Positions 32,041-45,264 of a stretch of 64,000 nt of DNA are shown one piece after another. Source of the stretch: Nannochloropsis salina CCMP1776 (Eukaryota > Sar > Eustigmatophyceae > Eustigmatales > Monodopsidaceae); the NCBI GenBank assembly GCA_004565275.1, contig SDOX01000006.1, positions 62,001-126,000 of the forward strand, read 5' to 3'. The notes under the pieces were generated by a model. The model worked only from the letters and a program-made list of their open reading frames with translations. It had not been told where the DNA came from and made no database searches. The translations under genes and the position numbers were made by a program. The stretch's first letter is position 1. The number at the start of each line of letters is the position of its first letter.

Positions 32041-34921
32041 TATCTACAAAGGATGTGGGAAGATTTGACACGCGTACACGAAGTACGTTCTTACACCGGC
32101 AACTTGTCTCCGGACGGTACCTTCTCATATTACGATGGCAAGCATCACACTTCACACAATCTCACTTCGCTTTTATTACCTTATTTATCTTTTTGGCTGT
32201 CAAATCATAGTCTTTGGCGCAGCGGAAAGGCCTTTTGGCCTTCGAAGGCCACACAGCTTCACTCGCGATTTGACCTGAATTCACTGCATCGTCTTGGACT
32301 GGACTACCGCGAGCAGACGCGAAACGATTACACCACCGGAACAAGTACAACATATATTCTGTTTTTTGTTTCACGTCTGTGACACATTTGCCTGCGCCCG
32401 CTTTAGGACAAAGGAAAAAGGCAGCACAGCGGAAGAGCAAAAAAGCCGTCCGTTGTAATTCTCGACTTGCCTGGTTCACAGTGGCATCTGCATGCAAAGA
32501 AGCTAAGCTGCACGTGCTTTGACAAGATGCAAATGGACTGCCAAATGGGCGAGGGCCCCGTTCGGACATGTGAGCGGGGACCATACGTCTACCATTTTGA
32601 CTGTACGTCAAGATCCGGACGGGGAAGATGGAGGGAATCAGGGTGTGACAGGGAGCCTTCCCGTTGTTTCGGTGGCGGTTGTCGGGACGTCGATACTGGT
32701 ACTGGTGGGCTTTGCGACGGAACCCAATGTCCGTTTTTTTGCCGTGTGCTCAATCTTATCTTTCCCTGTTCCGTCCCTTACACTGTACAGCCTTCTTCAA
32801 GGGGCCGTCCGTGCCAAGATTGAACCCGTGCGTGATCTGTTTGGAACCGATCGAAGAAGGCGCAGATTTAACGTCATTATTGGGGTGCGAAGATCGTCAT
32901 CACTTTCATGTAAGTGCAAGGAGGGGGGGGGGGGTGTAAAAGCAATGTAGAAGGCATGGTGTGTCAAATCGGTGGAAGTCGGAAGGGCCAGACGACGAAT
33001 TCTGAGCGTGTGTTCGGGATGCAGGGATAGTGTGCAGGATGTCGGGGTTGGGATGCCACAAGCCGCTTTACGAAGGGGAGGCATTGGGGTCTGGCCCCGG
33101 CGACAGGCAGATCGGAAACTAATGCATAATCCAATGTGTTCCCCTCCATATACCTCCTAGGCCAATTGCATCAATTCCTGGTTGGAACGGAATGCTACCT
33201 GTCCCACATGCCGGTAAGAGCACATCATCAGAGACAGGGTGGGAGGGAGGATTAGACACGCGGGGAAGGAAATGCATGAGCAATAAGGGACATAGAGGAC
33301 AAGGGGAAAATAGTCATCAAGCGGAGGGATCCTTTGGTTTGTTGGAAAGTGTGTTGGTGTGGAGAAGGACGACGATTGGCATGAAAGGACATTATGATGT
33401 GCCGGACCGCATTAATCACCGCTTTCTTCCTCATTCTCGGCGCTTTCCTGTTTCCATGTGCCTTCCTCCTTCCCACAGGAAAGGGGCCACCCGATTTCCT
33501 TTTCTGCGACGCATGGCAGAGTCTCCCTTGGACCCGTCGGTCCAGTACCAGGGGCTCCTCGCCATCGTCAAGACCGCTTCCGTCGAAGGACCACCACAGG
33601 TACCCCCCCCCCCCGCCCCCTCTGTCTCCTACCCTCCCTTACTTTTCCCTCCCTTCCTCTACCACGTATTCCACTTAAGCTGTGTCACGACTTTCTTGAA
33701 TAATTGGTGTTGATGTATGTTGATACTCATATGCGACCGTGGGTCTTGGTTCCTTTCTTCCGCCCTCCCAGTATTCGATCCAAAACGTCACTCGTCTCGG
33801 CGAGCTGGGGGCCTGTCGTCTCATCGTGACGGCAATGCGGACATTCAGCGGGGATCGCTGCATCCAATTAATGGGTTTGGAAGCGATCGAAGCCCTGGCT
33901 GCCAAAAGCGAAGGGGCAAGGGCGAACTTCCAACAGGTATTCCATCCCTCCCTCCCTCCCTCCCACTCTATTTCGCTCCCTGCGTTTCATTCTTTTCCCC
34001 GACGTTTTACCTCTATTAGCTAATACGTAACCAAACCCCTGCTATTTGTAAACGTTAATTGTGGAATCCTGTGCTAATATCGCATCCCTTGGCGCTTCTC
34101 GTTCCCTTATCCCTGTCCCTTCCACGATAGGAGTCAGCTGAAGAGCTCTTCACGCGCATTTTTGAGATGCATACCGACGACAAGGACTTGCAAACCGCCG
34201 CTTGCCAGGTACGTTGGGGAAAGGAAGAAAGGGAAAGGAAGTTGTGCGAGGATGGCAAAGGGAGCTGCATGACACTACAGGATTATCGGCGCAGGAACCG
34301 AGTCCAACGACCCGGATCGCCTTTTTCCAATGCGGTTATCCCCCCCCCCCCCGCCCCCCGGCCTTCTTTCTTGTCCTTCAGGCACTCGTGGGTCTAGCCA
34401 CCGGCCATCCTGAATGGCAGAACCGTCTGGGCCTCGCAGGTCTGTGCTCTCGCGTCACTGAAAGCCTCCGTCAATGGCCCGATGACTATGGGATCCAGCT
34501 CTCAGGTACGCACTCCTCTTCCTTGATCTTGGTCCCATTTTTCTTTCTCAATCCTAAACCACATTTATTCTAGTCTGTCAACCAGATCACTGTGTGCTTT
34601 TGGCCCTCCCTCATTCCTCTCTTTTCCTCCCTTCCTCCCTCCCTCCCTCCCTCCCTGCCTCCCTCGCTGCTCCCGTCCCCCCCTCTTCGACAGGCCTTTA
34701 CGCTATAAATGCCCTTCTCTCCCGGCACGAGGCCAACACCCAGAGGGTTTTCGAAGCAGGCGCCAGCGCCATTCTGGTCTACATGATGAAGACCTTTTGG
34801 AGGGATTTGGACGTGCTAGACGGGGCTATCACGGCCATCTACAGGTATGTTCCGAGGCAGCGTCTTTTTCTTTCTCATGCGCATGCATGCATGACGGAGG
34901 CATGATGCATTATGTATTATG

Positions 34922-34952
<31 letters not shown>

Positions 34953-37900
34953 GTGCGAGATATACATCATAGCGGCAAAATCGTTTTTCGGTAGTTGAAC
35001 ATGATTGCGTCAGTCCGTTTTCCCTGTGGGCATTCTAATCCAAGCATTGCCCCCTCCTTCCCCCCTCCCTCCAGCCTATCCTCTCGCGGGGCCGTCGAAC
35101 GAAGCTGTCTGGGGCAGCTGGATTGTTGCCGCGTTCTATTGGCGGTCATGGCCGCTCATCCTGACGCGAGAGACCTGCAGGTAGAGCGGGAGGGAGGAAA
35201 AGTGGAGAGCGGACTGGTTATTCAGGGATTCGCGTGCCAAAACATCGTGAATTAGACGGCATTATTTTGAAAGGAGTGAGCAATTTCGATAAAAAAATCA
35301 ATTCTGGCCAAAGGTGCTCACACATAGCCGGTTTCCCTTCTTCCCTCGACGTCTTGCCCCCGCGTCTGTATCAGGTCAAATGCTGCTTCGCCATCGCCAA
35401 ACTTGCCTGGCAGCACGCGGAGAATCGGCATCGATTGGTGGCCCTCAAGGCGGCGTTGGTTGTGACACAAATCTTCAACAAGCACCCGTTCGATGTGGCG
35501 GTACGAGGCGGGGGTAGACGGGACGTGAGAAAACCACGGGGCGAGAAATGGCCGAGGGCCTGACTTGGCGGACGGCGGGGAAGGGAGCCCGACGACGCAC
35601 TTGAGCCCACCCTATTTATCCGCTACTCACATGTTCCGACAGATCCACGTGGCGGGTTCAGCGGCCATGGTTGCGCTCTACATGCCTTTGGCCCTGGCAC
35701 AGCGTTTGGCAGAAAAAGGTGCGTCCCTCTCCGTTCCCCTTGGATTCCGTTTCTTCTACCTTCCTCCTTTCCACAGTGTATTCTTGATTTTTCTGTTAAA
35801 ATTCCTATGCACACAGTTGTTTGGTTTCCTCTCGTTTTCTTCAATTTCTCTGCGTACAGCGTGGAATACCGTTACGTCTCCTCACCATCTTCCTCCCCTC
35901 TTTTCCTCCCTCCATTCCACCCTCCTCTCACCGACAGCCACCACCATTCTTTTGAACAAGACTGCCTTCCTTCTCACTTCCCCCTCGGCTCAGCACAAGT
36001 TCCACCATCACCTTCCCTCCGTCCTGGCAAACGGTTCGGAATCTCCGCCCCTCCAGCAGGCGGCGGGGTGGAACAGAGAAAATCCGGCCAAGGAGAGGCC
36101 GACAGAGATGAATGGGCCGACGGGGGATGGAGACGGGAGGGCTGAAGCACAGGCCTTCCAGGTAAGAAGCAGGAAAGATGAAAGACAGGGAGGGGAAAAG
36201 CGAGAGGGAGAAAAGGGAATGAGGGAGGAAGTGAGCCTTTCAATTCTTTGGTAGCTGACTGCAGCGCATATTCATCCTGCTCTGTTTTTGATGCACATGT
36301 TTTTTTTCGCTTTCTTCCCCAAGGCTTTGGTGCGTGCACTGGCCACCATCCCGGCCGAGTCAGAACTGGAAATTTCTGCCTCGCCCGCCCTTCTCTTCTT
36401 ACTGGAAGTAGTCAATGGCCGCCACCAACTACTTGATGACCAGCCCACGGCATCCAAGTGAGTCCTCCCATCCCTACTTTTTTTAGCATTTTGATGCCAG
36501 TATCTTTCCTTCCTTCCTCCCTTCTTTTTTCCTCTTCATAAATGTCCACCAACACCAGAGTGTACTCGTTGCTTAAATACTCATCTCTTTACTCTTGTCG
36601 ATTCTTTCCCTTCGTCCTTTTGTTTCCCGATCTTCCCCAGTTTTGTTGCCGCGATGGAGAACTATGCGCGCGACGAAGACTCGCAAGACATTTATCTCGA
36701 AGTAGCGATTCTAATTACAGACGCGAGTCCCACGGCTAGAGAGATGCTTTTGCAGGTAAAAAGGGAGGAATCGTGGAAGGATGAAATGGCAAGAGAAGTG
36801 CTTTTCAACGGTAGAAAATACGAGGGCCGATTGATCGGGAAATCAGTTTAGTGAGGGAAAGAGGACATGGAATCAGAATGTATCCAATTTTGACGCCATT
36901 TCCTTCATGCCCGTCCTCTCTCTCGTTCTTTTCCACGTCCTCGTCATTTTTCCAGTCCGGAATCACCCGCTGCGTGCTCGACTTGATGAAACGATACCTG
37001 TCCGTGGCGTCTCTGCAAGAAAAATGCTGCATGGTCCTCGCGACTTTGACGGAGGAAAGTCCTGAGACAGTGGAACGTGTCTGGAACGAGCAGGTGAGGT
37101 AACCCCTTCCGAGATGAGACAGAAAGGAAAGGGTGTTTTATGAAGTCGTCAAGCCGGGTGGGGGGATAACCACACTGCTCCTCTGGATAGTCCCAAGGCG
37201 ATTGCTCACGCACGTACATCTTCCCTCCTCTTGCTCTCCTCGACCGCAGATGATGGCGGCCTTGGTGGACGTGGTAAAGGCGCACCCCAGCCAGCCTGTT
37301 CTGCAACACTTTGCACTCTCTTGCCTTCAGGTACGAACCAGTCTTCCACTTTCCTGTTTCACTCCTTGGATGATGCTCAGCCAACGCTCGGGCGCTTCTC
37401 CCGTCGTTACTCATTACCCCAACCCCCATATATCTCTCCATTCTCCTTAAAGAATCTCGCGGAAGACGGAAGCCCTTTACAACGTTCCTCCTTGATCACT
37501 CCCAGCGTCCTCTCTCTGGCAGCACTCTCCCTTGCCCTGCACCCCACGGACGAGGACATTGGCAGTGCGGCCTTGGGCTTGATCGTCTCCCTAGCAGCTC
37601 AGGTAAGGCGCGAAACAGGAAGGGGGAGAGAAGGGAGCACCGAAAGCTTTTGCTCCCCCGCAAAAGTGATCTTCTCACTGTCCCTATCTTTCCCTCCCTT
37701 CTCTTCGTGGTTCTACAGGAAATGGATTCGCCGGGCCAGATCCGCACCTGCCAGCACGCATCCAATCTCCACACGAACGGAAATGGCAACGGCTCCCACG
37801 ATCAGGCCAATGGCCACGCGGAGGTCAAAGCGGATTGTAATGGTGACAACGCGGCCAGCACCCTAGCTGTTCCCTCGGGCCCGTCCTACGTGCGTGCAGT

Positions 37901-38700
37901 GCTCTCTATTCTCAGGGCGGTGTGGAAGCAGATCCACTCCTCTTCCTCCGTCGCTTCCTTCCACTCCTCCTACTCCTCAAACGTATTGGACGAGAAGGAA
38001 ATTAAGCGCCTCTCGGCTCTAGGAATCTTGAGATGGCTGACTTTGGTGGCAAGGGACTGTGCCCCCGGTGAGTGTCGAACAAGAAATGAGCAAAAGCATG
38101 TCTCACTTATCAATATGCCCTGGCCGAAACTTCCAATAGAGTAAGACTCATGCCTTCCCTTCAAAATCCTGTTTATGCACAGACGAAGTTGCCATAATGA
38201 GCGACGACGCGTCGGTACACACCATGTTTGAGGAGGTTGCGGGGGGCCTGGCAATCAGCCACCCTCGTTCCCACTCCCACGCCCCTTCGACACTCATGCT
38301 CCCACCTCCCCCCGCCCCGCCTTCCCTGCTGTCCCAGAAACGGTCCCGTCTGAGTTCTTTCCCGAATACCGCCGCCGCGTCCTCCTCTCTTATAGACACC
38401 GCGGAAATGCACGGGAAACGCTTGTGCTTGGACTTGGTAGCTTCCCTCCCCCAGAGGGACTTGGAGACTTCCTGGCCTCGTGCTTGCGGGGCGGTAGTGG
38501 GAGGACTGCAGGAAGGGAAAGGGAGAGGAGCGGTCACCCTCAGCGCCTTGGCGGGGGTGGTGGCACTTGCGGAAGGGAACGAGCAAAACAAGAGCGTCCT
38601 TCAGGGACTGGGAGCAGGAAAGGGATTGAGTGCTGTGGCCGCAGTGGTCGAGACGAGGGAGAGGGAGCTGTTGACTAAGGCACAAGAAGCGTTGAGGTAG
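32041..38700 (+). CDS. RING-H2 finger / armadillo-repeat protein, probable E3 ubiquitin ligase (5' end unresolved)
   Basis: The RING-H2 finger is split over exons 32791-32909 (CVICLEPIEEGADLTSLLGC, then DRHHFH) and 33161-33213 (ANCINSWLERNATCPTCR). The next exon, 33479-33599, continues in phase (KGATRFPFLRRMAE), so the finger and the repeats are one gene. Then about 14 further exons encode helical repeats of armadillo type, for example GELGACRLIVTAMRTFSGD, CFAIAKLAWQHAENRHRLVA, ILVYMMKTFW and CMVLATLTEE. The protein ends at a TAG at 38698-38700. RING-H2 domains recruit E2 enzymes; ARM repeats would bind substrate. Upstream, a probable transmembrane helix (VVSVAVVGTSILVLVGF, about 32665-32715) and a Cys-rich coding-like segment (about 32490-32610) suggest a membrane-anchored ligase, but those exons could not be joined in one phase and the start codon is unknown. 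Confidence 0.7.
34919..34950. repeat. TA microsatellite
   Basis: A short run of TA dinucleotides with interruptions lies in an intron of the RING-H2/ARM gene. It is likely length-variable. Confidence 0.8.
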
Positions 38701-39785
38701 CAGGGTAATGTGTAGTAAGTGAAGGAGTGTTTCCTGGGTAGGGTGTACATAGTAAGCCAACAGATCGGAGGTAGAGAACGTTCAGGGCGGGGCCGAACGG
38801 GACAAGGAACCCGCGCTCGCGTTGACCAGCAAGTGAGATGTTGGTAGACTTTAGAAGGCAGTTTCTATAGCGAGGATGTGGGACAAAGACGGGAGGAAAG
38901 GCTAATGCAGCAATCCTCCAATATGCCTTGGAAGAGAGCGCCTAGGGTTGCAAAGTCCTGTGGCGCCTGTCGATCATTGATACATGTGTTATCTTTTTTG
39001 CAGTCTGAGGATGTACCGACCATAACTTTGTTTTATGCCGACGAGGGAGAATGAAAGGGCCATGCTGGGTGTCTGTATTTATTAGGGAAGCGACTTCTTG
39101 GCGTATCTGTGAGCGTGCAGCCGCCTTACTTGCGTAGTTGGTGCCTTGAATGATGCACTGGTATATGGTGGCTCAGACAAAATTATGATGATGACGACCT
39201 TTTGTTTTGATTGATAATGCTATGTCCCTGCGTCTGGGGTCACCATTGGAAGACAAAGAAAAGAAACAATTTGCGGCGCTATGATTAGCTTAAGCTCTTA
39301 CGAGAATTTAATGAGTATGCCAAACATGCGTGTACATTCCAAATTTGAATGATTTGTTTTGCAGGTGTTGGAAAGCCGTACTAGTGGCACAGCCGTCTTG
39401 TCGAGACATCCTGCAGGAGTTCTTTTCCATGCCCCCTTCCTCGTAAGCAAATTGCACCAGACTATGGGTCATTTATTCTTTTTTCGATTTAAGGCTGGTG
39501 TCATGACTGCCGGTAGAGATTGATATATATTCCGTTACATGTACACAGTTGTCCAGGACGACTTCGGAAATCGCTTTAATGCAACACGTCACTTACAAAT
39601 TTCATTTCAACGTCAGAAGCTACAAATTACATGTTACCTGACTCTCAGATACTCTGTGTGAGAATTTTCTACCCTTGATGCAAAAATCCTGCCGCGTGGC
39701 AACCTCTTCGTCCTGGTGCGGTCGCGCTCTCTTCCGTCAAGGCCCCCTTCCGTCTCATTCAAGGACACACCTGACAACCATGGCC
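38701..39785. other. Convergent intergenic region
   Basis: About 1.1 kb between the stop codons of the RING-H2/ARM gene and the Dug fusion gene. It is AT-richer than the flanks and has no convincing frame. It holds the 3' UTRs of both genes. Confidence 0.5.
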
Positions 39786-42700
39786 TTACAACATCCATCC
39801 CTTTTTGCTTCCGTTCCCTGCATTCGGGGTGTTTCCTCCATTCCCTTGCCCCATCGTGGTGACGGTAGGCGACGCCGGCTGGCTTCTCAACCCCCCCATC
39901 CTCCCCCCGCTTCCTCCTGCCCCCCCCCCTGTCCCTGCATTGCTGTGGGCATGACATGAAGCTGAGGTGCAGGACGAGGGCGGGGTGGGCGTACCACTCC
40001 TAGCGATGGTAGGACGCGTCACCAAAGGCTCGGTTTGCAGAGGGGTCAGATGCGCGTGAGTACCCGAGACGGAAGCAGGAAGGAGAGAAAGGGGAACAGA
40101 GACCGCCCGACGGGCCTGTGGGACGGGCAAGGCCATCGGCTCCTCTCCCATTTTCTCCGTGTGGAGGGAGCTATGCGCTTCTCCATGCCCGTTCCCTTGA
40201 ATTTGACCTTCCTTGAGGACCGAGGACCCTCCATTTCCCACTCGCGCTCGGCCGGACTCCCCGACCTGCCGCAGAATGCTCTTGATGATCTTTTTCCCGT
40301 TCGTCAAATTCAGATAGCGGATCCGCTCGTTGGGCAGGTGTGCATTGTCTGTGGATTGACCCAAAGGCAGGTGCAATGCCGGCGCTTTCAACAGGTCCTC
40401 CAAGAAGGCTGTAATGGGCATGGTGCCGCCCTCTCTGACGTAAAGGGGAGGCTGATGCCAGACTTCCTCAATCGCCTTCTCCGCCATTTCGAACGCATGC
40501 GCCCCTCGGTCGCCGTACCACCAGTCCCCGATTTTCTTCACCTCCACAAAAAGGTCGTTGGGGCTCCGACGTTTCCCAAACTCGTGCTTTAAATGCGCCC
40601 GGATGAGGTCCACCAGTCGGGAAGGATTTTGGCGGGGCACGGTCCTCACACTGATTTTGGCCATGGCTGCCTTAGGGAGGATGGAGTAGGAGTCTGTGGG
40701 ATTGGAGGAGGCCACTTGGTTGATGCTGAGGGTGGGCTGCCGCCATCGCCCGGCGAGGACCTCCCTGCCCGAATTGCAGGTTAGCCCCCTGACGCCTGGA
40801 ACAAAATGGAGGGAGAGAGAAGAGGGGGGAAGATGATTGCTTGCCCTGAATAAAACAGCCTTCCTTGTGAAATGCTTCGTCCCTCCGTCAAGCCCTTGGC
40901 CTCCTACCGACTGACAGCAAAACTCCTCTAGCGGAGCCTCTCCCACCCCTCTTGACTCCCCTCATCCCTTTCCTCCCTCTTCCTTGCTTACCCAAGGAGG
41001 CTTTATATGCGTCAATGTTCAAATTCATCGCGTCGAAGAGCTCGAGTTCTTCTTGTGACACCTCCTGTCGAGCGCAAAAGAGGAAGCCCAAAGACCCCAA
41101 GATGTATTTTACGACAACACAGCCATGAGAGGAATAAGCTTCAATCCTTGCCGCATCTCTTAAGCGTTCCAACCATGTCGTCATCAGCCGACGCTCAAAC
41201 AGACTTCCGTATACTCTATCCCTGAAACCTACCTCCACTTCGGCATAAAAATCTGGCACCAGGACCATTCCGCGCGCGTCCACCAATGTCGCTAGAATAC
41301 CCACTAGAATTGGTTCGTCGAGAACATGAGTGCACAAAATGATTTCCACAAAACGCCAGCATAGGGTGGACACAAAAACAAATCCAGAAAAGGATGAGAA
41401 AACTCTTCATATACCGAGAAATACACCAAAAATGGTTGGTGTAGCAGGAAAACGTGACGCGCCATGAGAGAAAGAAAATCGGGGGACTAGAATGAAGGAA
41501 AGACAAGATTGGCCGTGGCTCAAATCGCCTACCTAAATCGTTTAAAGGCTCCACAACTGCCCCGCCATCGATGCCACTGTGCAAGTTCCTGCAGAGATGA
41601 AAGCGAAACCCGTCAATCACATGTTAGCATTTTGGACCCTTCCTATCTATCGATCATTCTCCTTTTTTTTTTCCTCTTCTCTCCCTCCATTTTTCACTTT
41701 CTTCCGTGCCCTCTCCCTCCTCCCCCCTTTACCTTTTAGGCCCATGCACTCGCACCTCCAGATGGATCGTGCCTCGCATCCCATACGTCAGGCAAGGACG
41801 ATCGTCCGCGATCTGTTGGTACATGTCATTGCGATATTGCATCAGGCGCGCCATACCCTGCCCCTTATCACCCCTCTTTCCCCTTCACTTTCCTCCCGTC
41901 CTTCGTAAGGTGGGCCAAAATAAAGCCCAAGGATTCGTTCAACCCACCCCTCCTCCCTTTCCCCAACTCTTCCTACCCAGGTACTGTTTGCTTGCAAGAT
42001 AAGGCCCGTGCCCCTAAACCAATGCAAATTTTGTAGGACCGCCTCACGGAACCCCTCCGAAGACGTCTCTTCTTCCCCCTCCAGCAAAAGAACTGCATTC
42101 ATATCTGGTAATGGGAGAGACAACAAAAATGCGAAGCCAGTCGTGGGGTGTGTGGACAAGGGATGGCCTCCAGAGACTTGTCGGCAGATGCCCGTCACAA
42201 GCCGATCCACCGCCTCGGTAAATGCTCGGCGCAAGGAGACGATCAAAAAGCGGTCCACACGTTGCCCACAAACCGCCAGACCTGCCCCTCTCATCGTCCT
42301 GACCATAACCAAGAGCATATTATTGTCGACGCCCCTTCTCCCTCCTTGCCGCCCGCGCCCTACCTTTCAAGATTCCCTGCTCCTTCATCTCCTTCAGCGC
42401 GAAGATCATCGCCATGATGGGCCCTTTGTTGTCCGTGACCCCGCGTCCATAGAGGTACCCGTTTAAGGCCATCATGACGAAAGGATCCTGGATAATGACG
42501 ACCAGTAATAAGAAAAGAGTTATGGCAGGAAGAGGCGTTAAAGTCACCTCATGCTCATCCATTTCTCCTTGGGCCCCCCTCCCCCCTCCCCCTCCCCCCC
42601 CCCATTTCGCACCGTCTTCCAGGTCCTCTCCGAAGCCGGCACTACGTCGTAATGCCCGTACAACGTGACCGTGGGCTTATCTGGTTGGTTCCCAAACCGC

Positions 42701-45264
42701 GCAAGAACGACAGGGCTTTTCCCCTCCACCAAGGAAACCATCTTCACGCTGGCCCCCAAACGTTCCAACAGCGAGGTCAAAAATTTCGCACACCGCCAGC
42801 ATTCCTCCTTGTGGAAATCTTCTTCAGACACCGACACGCTTTGGTAACTGACAAATTCGCTCAGGCACTCCTCCATGCGAACCAATTCAGGCCCGCCCAC
42901 TCCCTCATCCTCCCCATCCCCCCGCCGCTCTCCCTCCCTCCCTCCCTCCTTCCGGGCACCCTTCCCACCGTTCTTCGAAGCCTCCTGCGGCATGTCCCAA
43001 GCAAGCACCGTGCCCCCTTGCAGGCCCGAAAAGAGCAAATGTTGCCCTTCCTGAGTGGCCACCAAACTCTGAACCCCCTGCTCCACCTGCTGAAACGCTT
43101 GGTAAAACGTCAGGCTGTCCACCCGCCAGACGAGGATTCCCCCGTCGGCGGCGCCAGAGAACAGGAAGCCCTCCCAGATTGCCAGGCTCAACACGTCGTC
43201 GTTGTGGCCCCGGAGAGTGCGGCGGCAGGAGAAGGACTCCATGTCCCACACTTTAATCGTCCCGTCCCTCGAACCGCTGATCACCACCCCCTCCTCCCTC
43301 CCCGCCAGCAGGGTCAAGACGGAGCCGTGGTGACCCTGCAGGGTTCGGACGCAGGAGCGGGAAGCCGGGCTCCAGACCTTGACGAAGCCATCGCCCGCAC
43401 CGGAGACCACGTAGGGAGGATAGACGGTCAGGGCCGTGACGGGCCCGCAATGGTGCGACTCGAAATGGTTCATCCCCAGGCGTTCGGGGTGGTAGGAAAG
43501 GGAGACGGCAGTCGGGGAAAAGGCGGATTCGAAGGTGAGGGAAGGAGGGGTGGAGGAAGGGGGGGCAGCGGGGAGGGAGAGAGGGAGGGTCGGCGTGACC
43601 GTAGGGGGAAATCGAACCGCGGACCCTTGCAAGCGCCTGACTGACGTGTCTTGAAACCCTAGGTATATGACCTCGCCACCGTCTTCCTCCCCGCCCTCCC
43701 CGTCCGCCCGCGTCCCGGCGGCCACCGCCAATGAAATGGGGTGGCCCATGCCCTCGATAAACACCACGCCCAACAAAAGGATGCAGCCCCCCCCGACCCC
43801 GACCCCGTTCCCTCCCTCCTCCCCTGCCTCCTGTCCCCCCCTCCCCGCCAAGCCCCAGGCCCGCAATTTGTTGTCGCTACTCGTCGTGTACAAAACCTGC
43901 CCGTGCACCACCAAGGCCAAGACCGCATGGCCCTCGTCCGCGCAGGGCACCACCGCGTCGAGGGAGAAAGTCTCGATGTTCCATACGCGGATGCACCCGT
44001 CCAAGGACCCGCTGAACAACAGGTTGCCTGACACGGCTAATGCCAAGGCGGATTCACTGTGGCCCAAGATCATGTGCCGCGCCCGCTGGAAGATCCCCAC
44101 ACCTTCCTCCCCCCCTTCCTCCCCCCCTTCCTCCCCCGGTTCCAGCCTTTTACGCGGGGACAAGGACGCAGGGCGTGCCGTTTCTGCCCGGGGCTCGCCT
44201 CCTTCCCTCCCCAAGACCGCTCGAGATGCCACCGGGCCCAGCGTATCCTGGAGTTCGTTGGGCAGAAGCCGTCGTTCCATCGACATGATGTTCTCCAAGG
44301 CAAAGCCCATCGCGTCGGAGGCCCCCAGAGGGGCCAGGAGCAGGTGGAGGTCGGGCGTGACGATGAGCATGTTGTTGGGAGGGACCACCACCCAGTCCGT
44401 GTGGTTGTCCGAGAGGGGTTCCGAGGTGGCGATCACGACTTTGATCCGCCGGTCAGTGTGGGTCATGCCGTACTCTCCTCCCGTCCCGGCCACCACTGCT
44501 CCCCCCGGACCAGCCGTGGTGGTCGTCTTGCGTTCGTACGCCGTGCCCGCGCCGAAATAGAGCGAGGCTGGCGAGGAGTCGGGGGATTTCGGGTCGTGGA
44601 CAAAACGGGTGGCCAGGAGCATGAGGCCGTCCGAGATGACAAAGTTCAACAAGGAAGCTTCCTCCACCCCGCATTCTTGGCAGGTCCGAACGATCAGGGC
44701 CACGACACCCTCCATGTTCTGCCGGAGCACGTCAGGAGAGACCACGGCCATGTGGTCGGGGAGGGCGTTCAAAAACAGGGCAAAACACACGACTGTGTCG
44801 CTCGCCCCGTTCGCCACCGCGAATTCGAAGCAGGCGTCGTTGAGTCGATCCATCAGACGTCGACGGACGCGGTCGAAGCCACCTACATTGCCGTTGTGCA
44901 TGAACAGGTAGCGTCCGCACCGGAAAGGGTGACAGAGGCGTTCGGCTACCACCGAGCCAGGGGTCGCGGCCCGCACGTGGGCGAAGAGGAGATGGGAACG
45001 AATTTTTTCTGACAGTTGCATCAAATTTTCGTCGTTCCACGCCGGTCGGGTGCTGCGGTAGATGCAAGGTTCGGGGTCTTCCGACATGTCAGAGGAGTAC
45101 CACCCGATCCCGAAGCCATCCCCGTTGATGCAGGGCGGTGTGTAGTGCGTCTCACACAGGCGCTCGCGTGCGGCGAAAGATTGCGTGATGATAGAGTGAT
45201 TGGGGCGAGTCACGAGATCGGCAGCTACGATGGGCGTGCCAATGTACGCTGTGAGACGACACAT
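39786..45264 (-). CDS. Dug3-Dug2 fusion: glutamine amidotransferase II + WD40 propeller + M20 peptidase (glutathione degradation)
   Basis: Eight exons join in phase to give 1,397 residues: 45264-42613, 42487-42364, 42104-41977, 41812-41733, 41588-41533, 41303-41233, 41064-40992 and 40795-39786. Residues 1-300 are a class II amidotransferase like yeast Dug3. Cys2 follows the initiator Met (MCRLTAYIG), with NGDGFGIGWY, FAHVRAATPGS and HNGNV. About residues 400-770 hold seven WD-like blades (SGSLDGCIRVW, SGAGDGFVKVW, SGSRDGTIKVWD, SGAADGGILVW and others). An M20 metallopeptidase as in Dug2 follows, with zinc-site motifs YGHYDVVPA, GRGVTDNKGP, LLEGEEETSS, NLHSGIDGG and a late His near NAHLPNERI. 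In yeast, separate Dug2 and Dug3 form a complex that cleaves the gamma-glutamyl bond of glutathione in the cytosol. Here both are one chain. All visible catalytic residues are present. The last 135 or so residues are a low-complexity tail. Confidence 0.92.

Noticed and set aside
43667-45012. Long plus-strand frames over the Dug fusion gene
   Set aside because: They are shadows of the minus-strand coding exon, which has clear domains; GC-rich codons leave the opposite strand free of stops.
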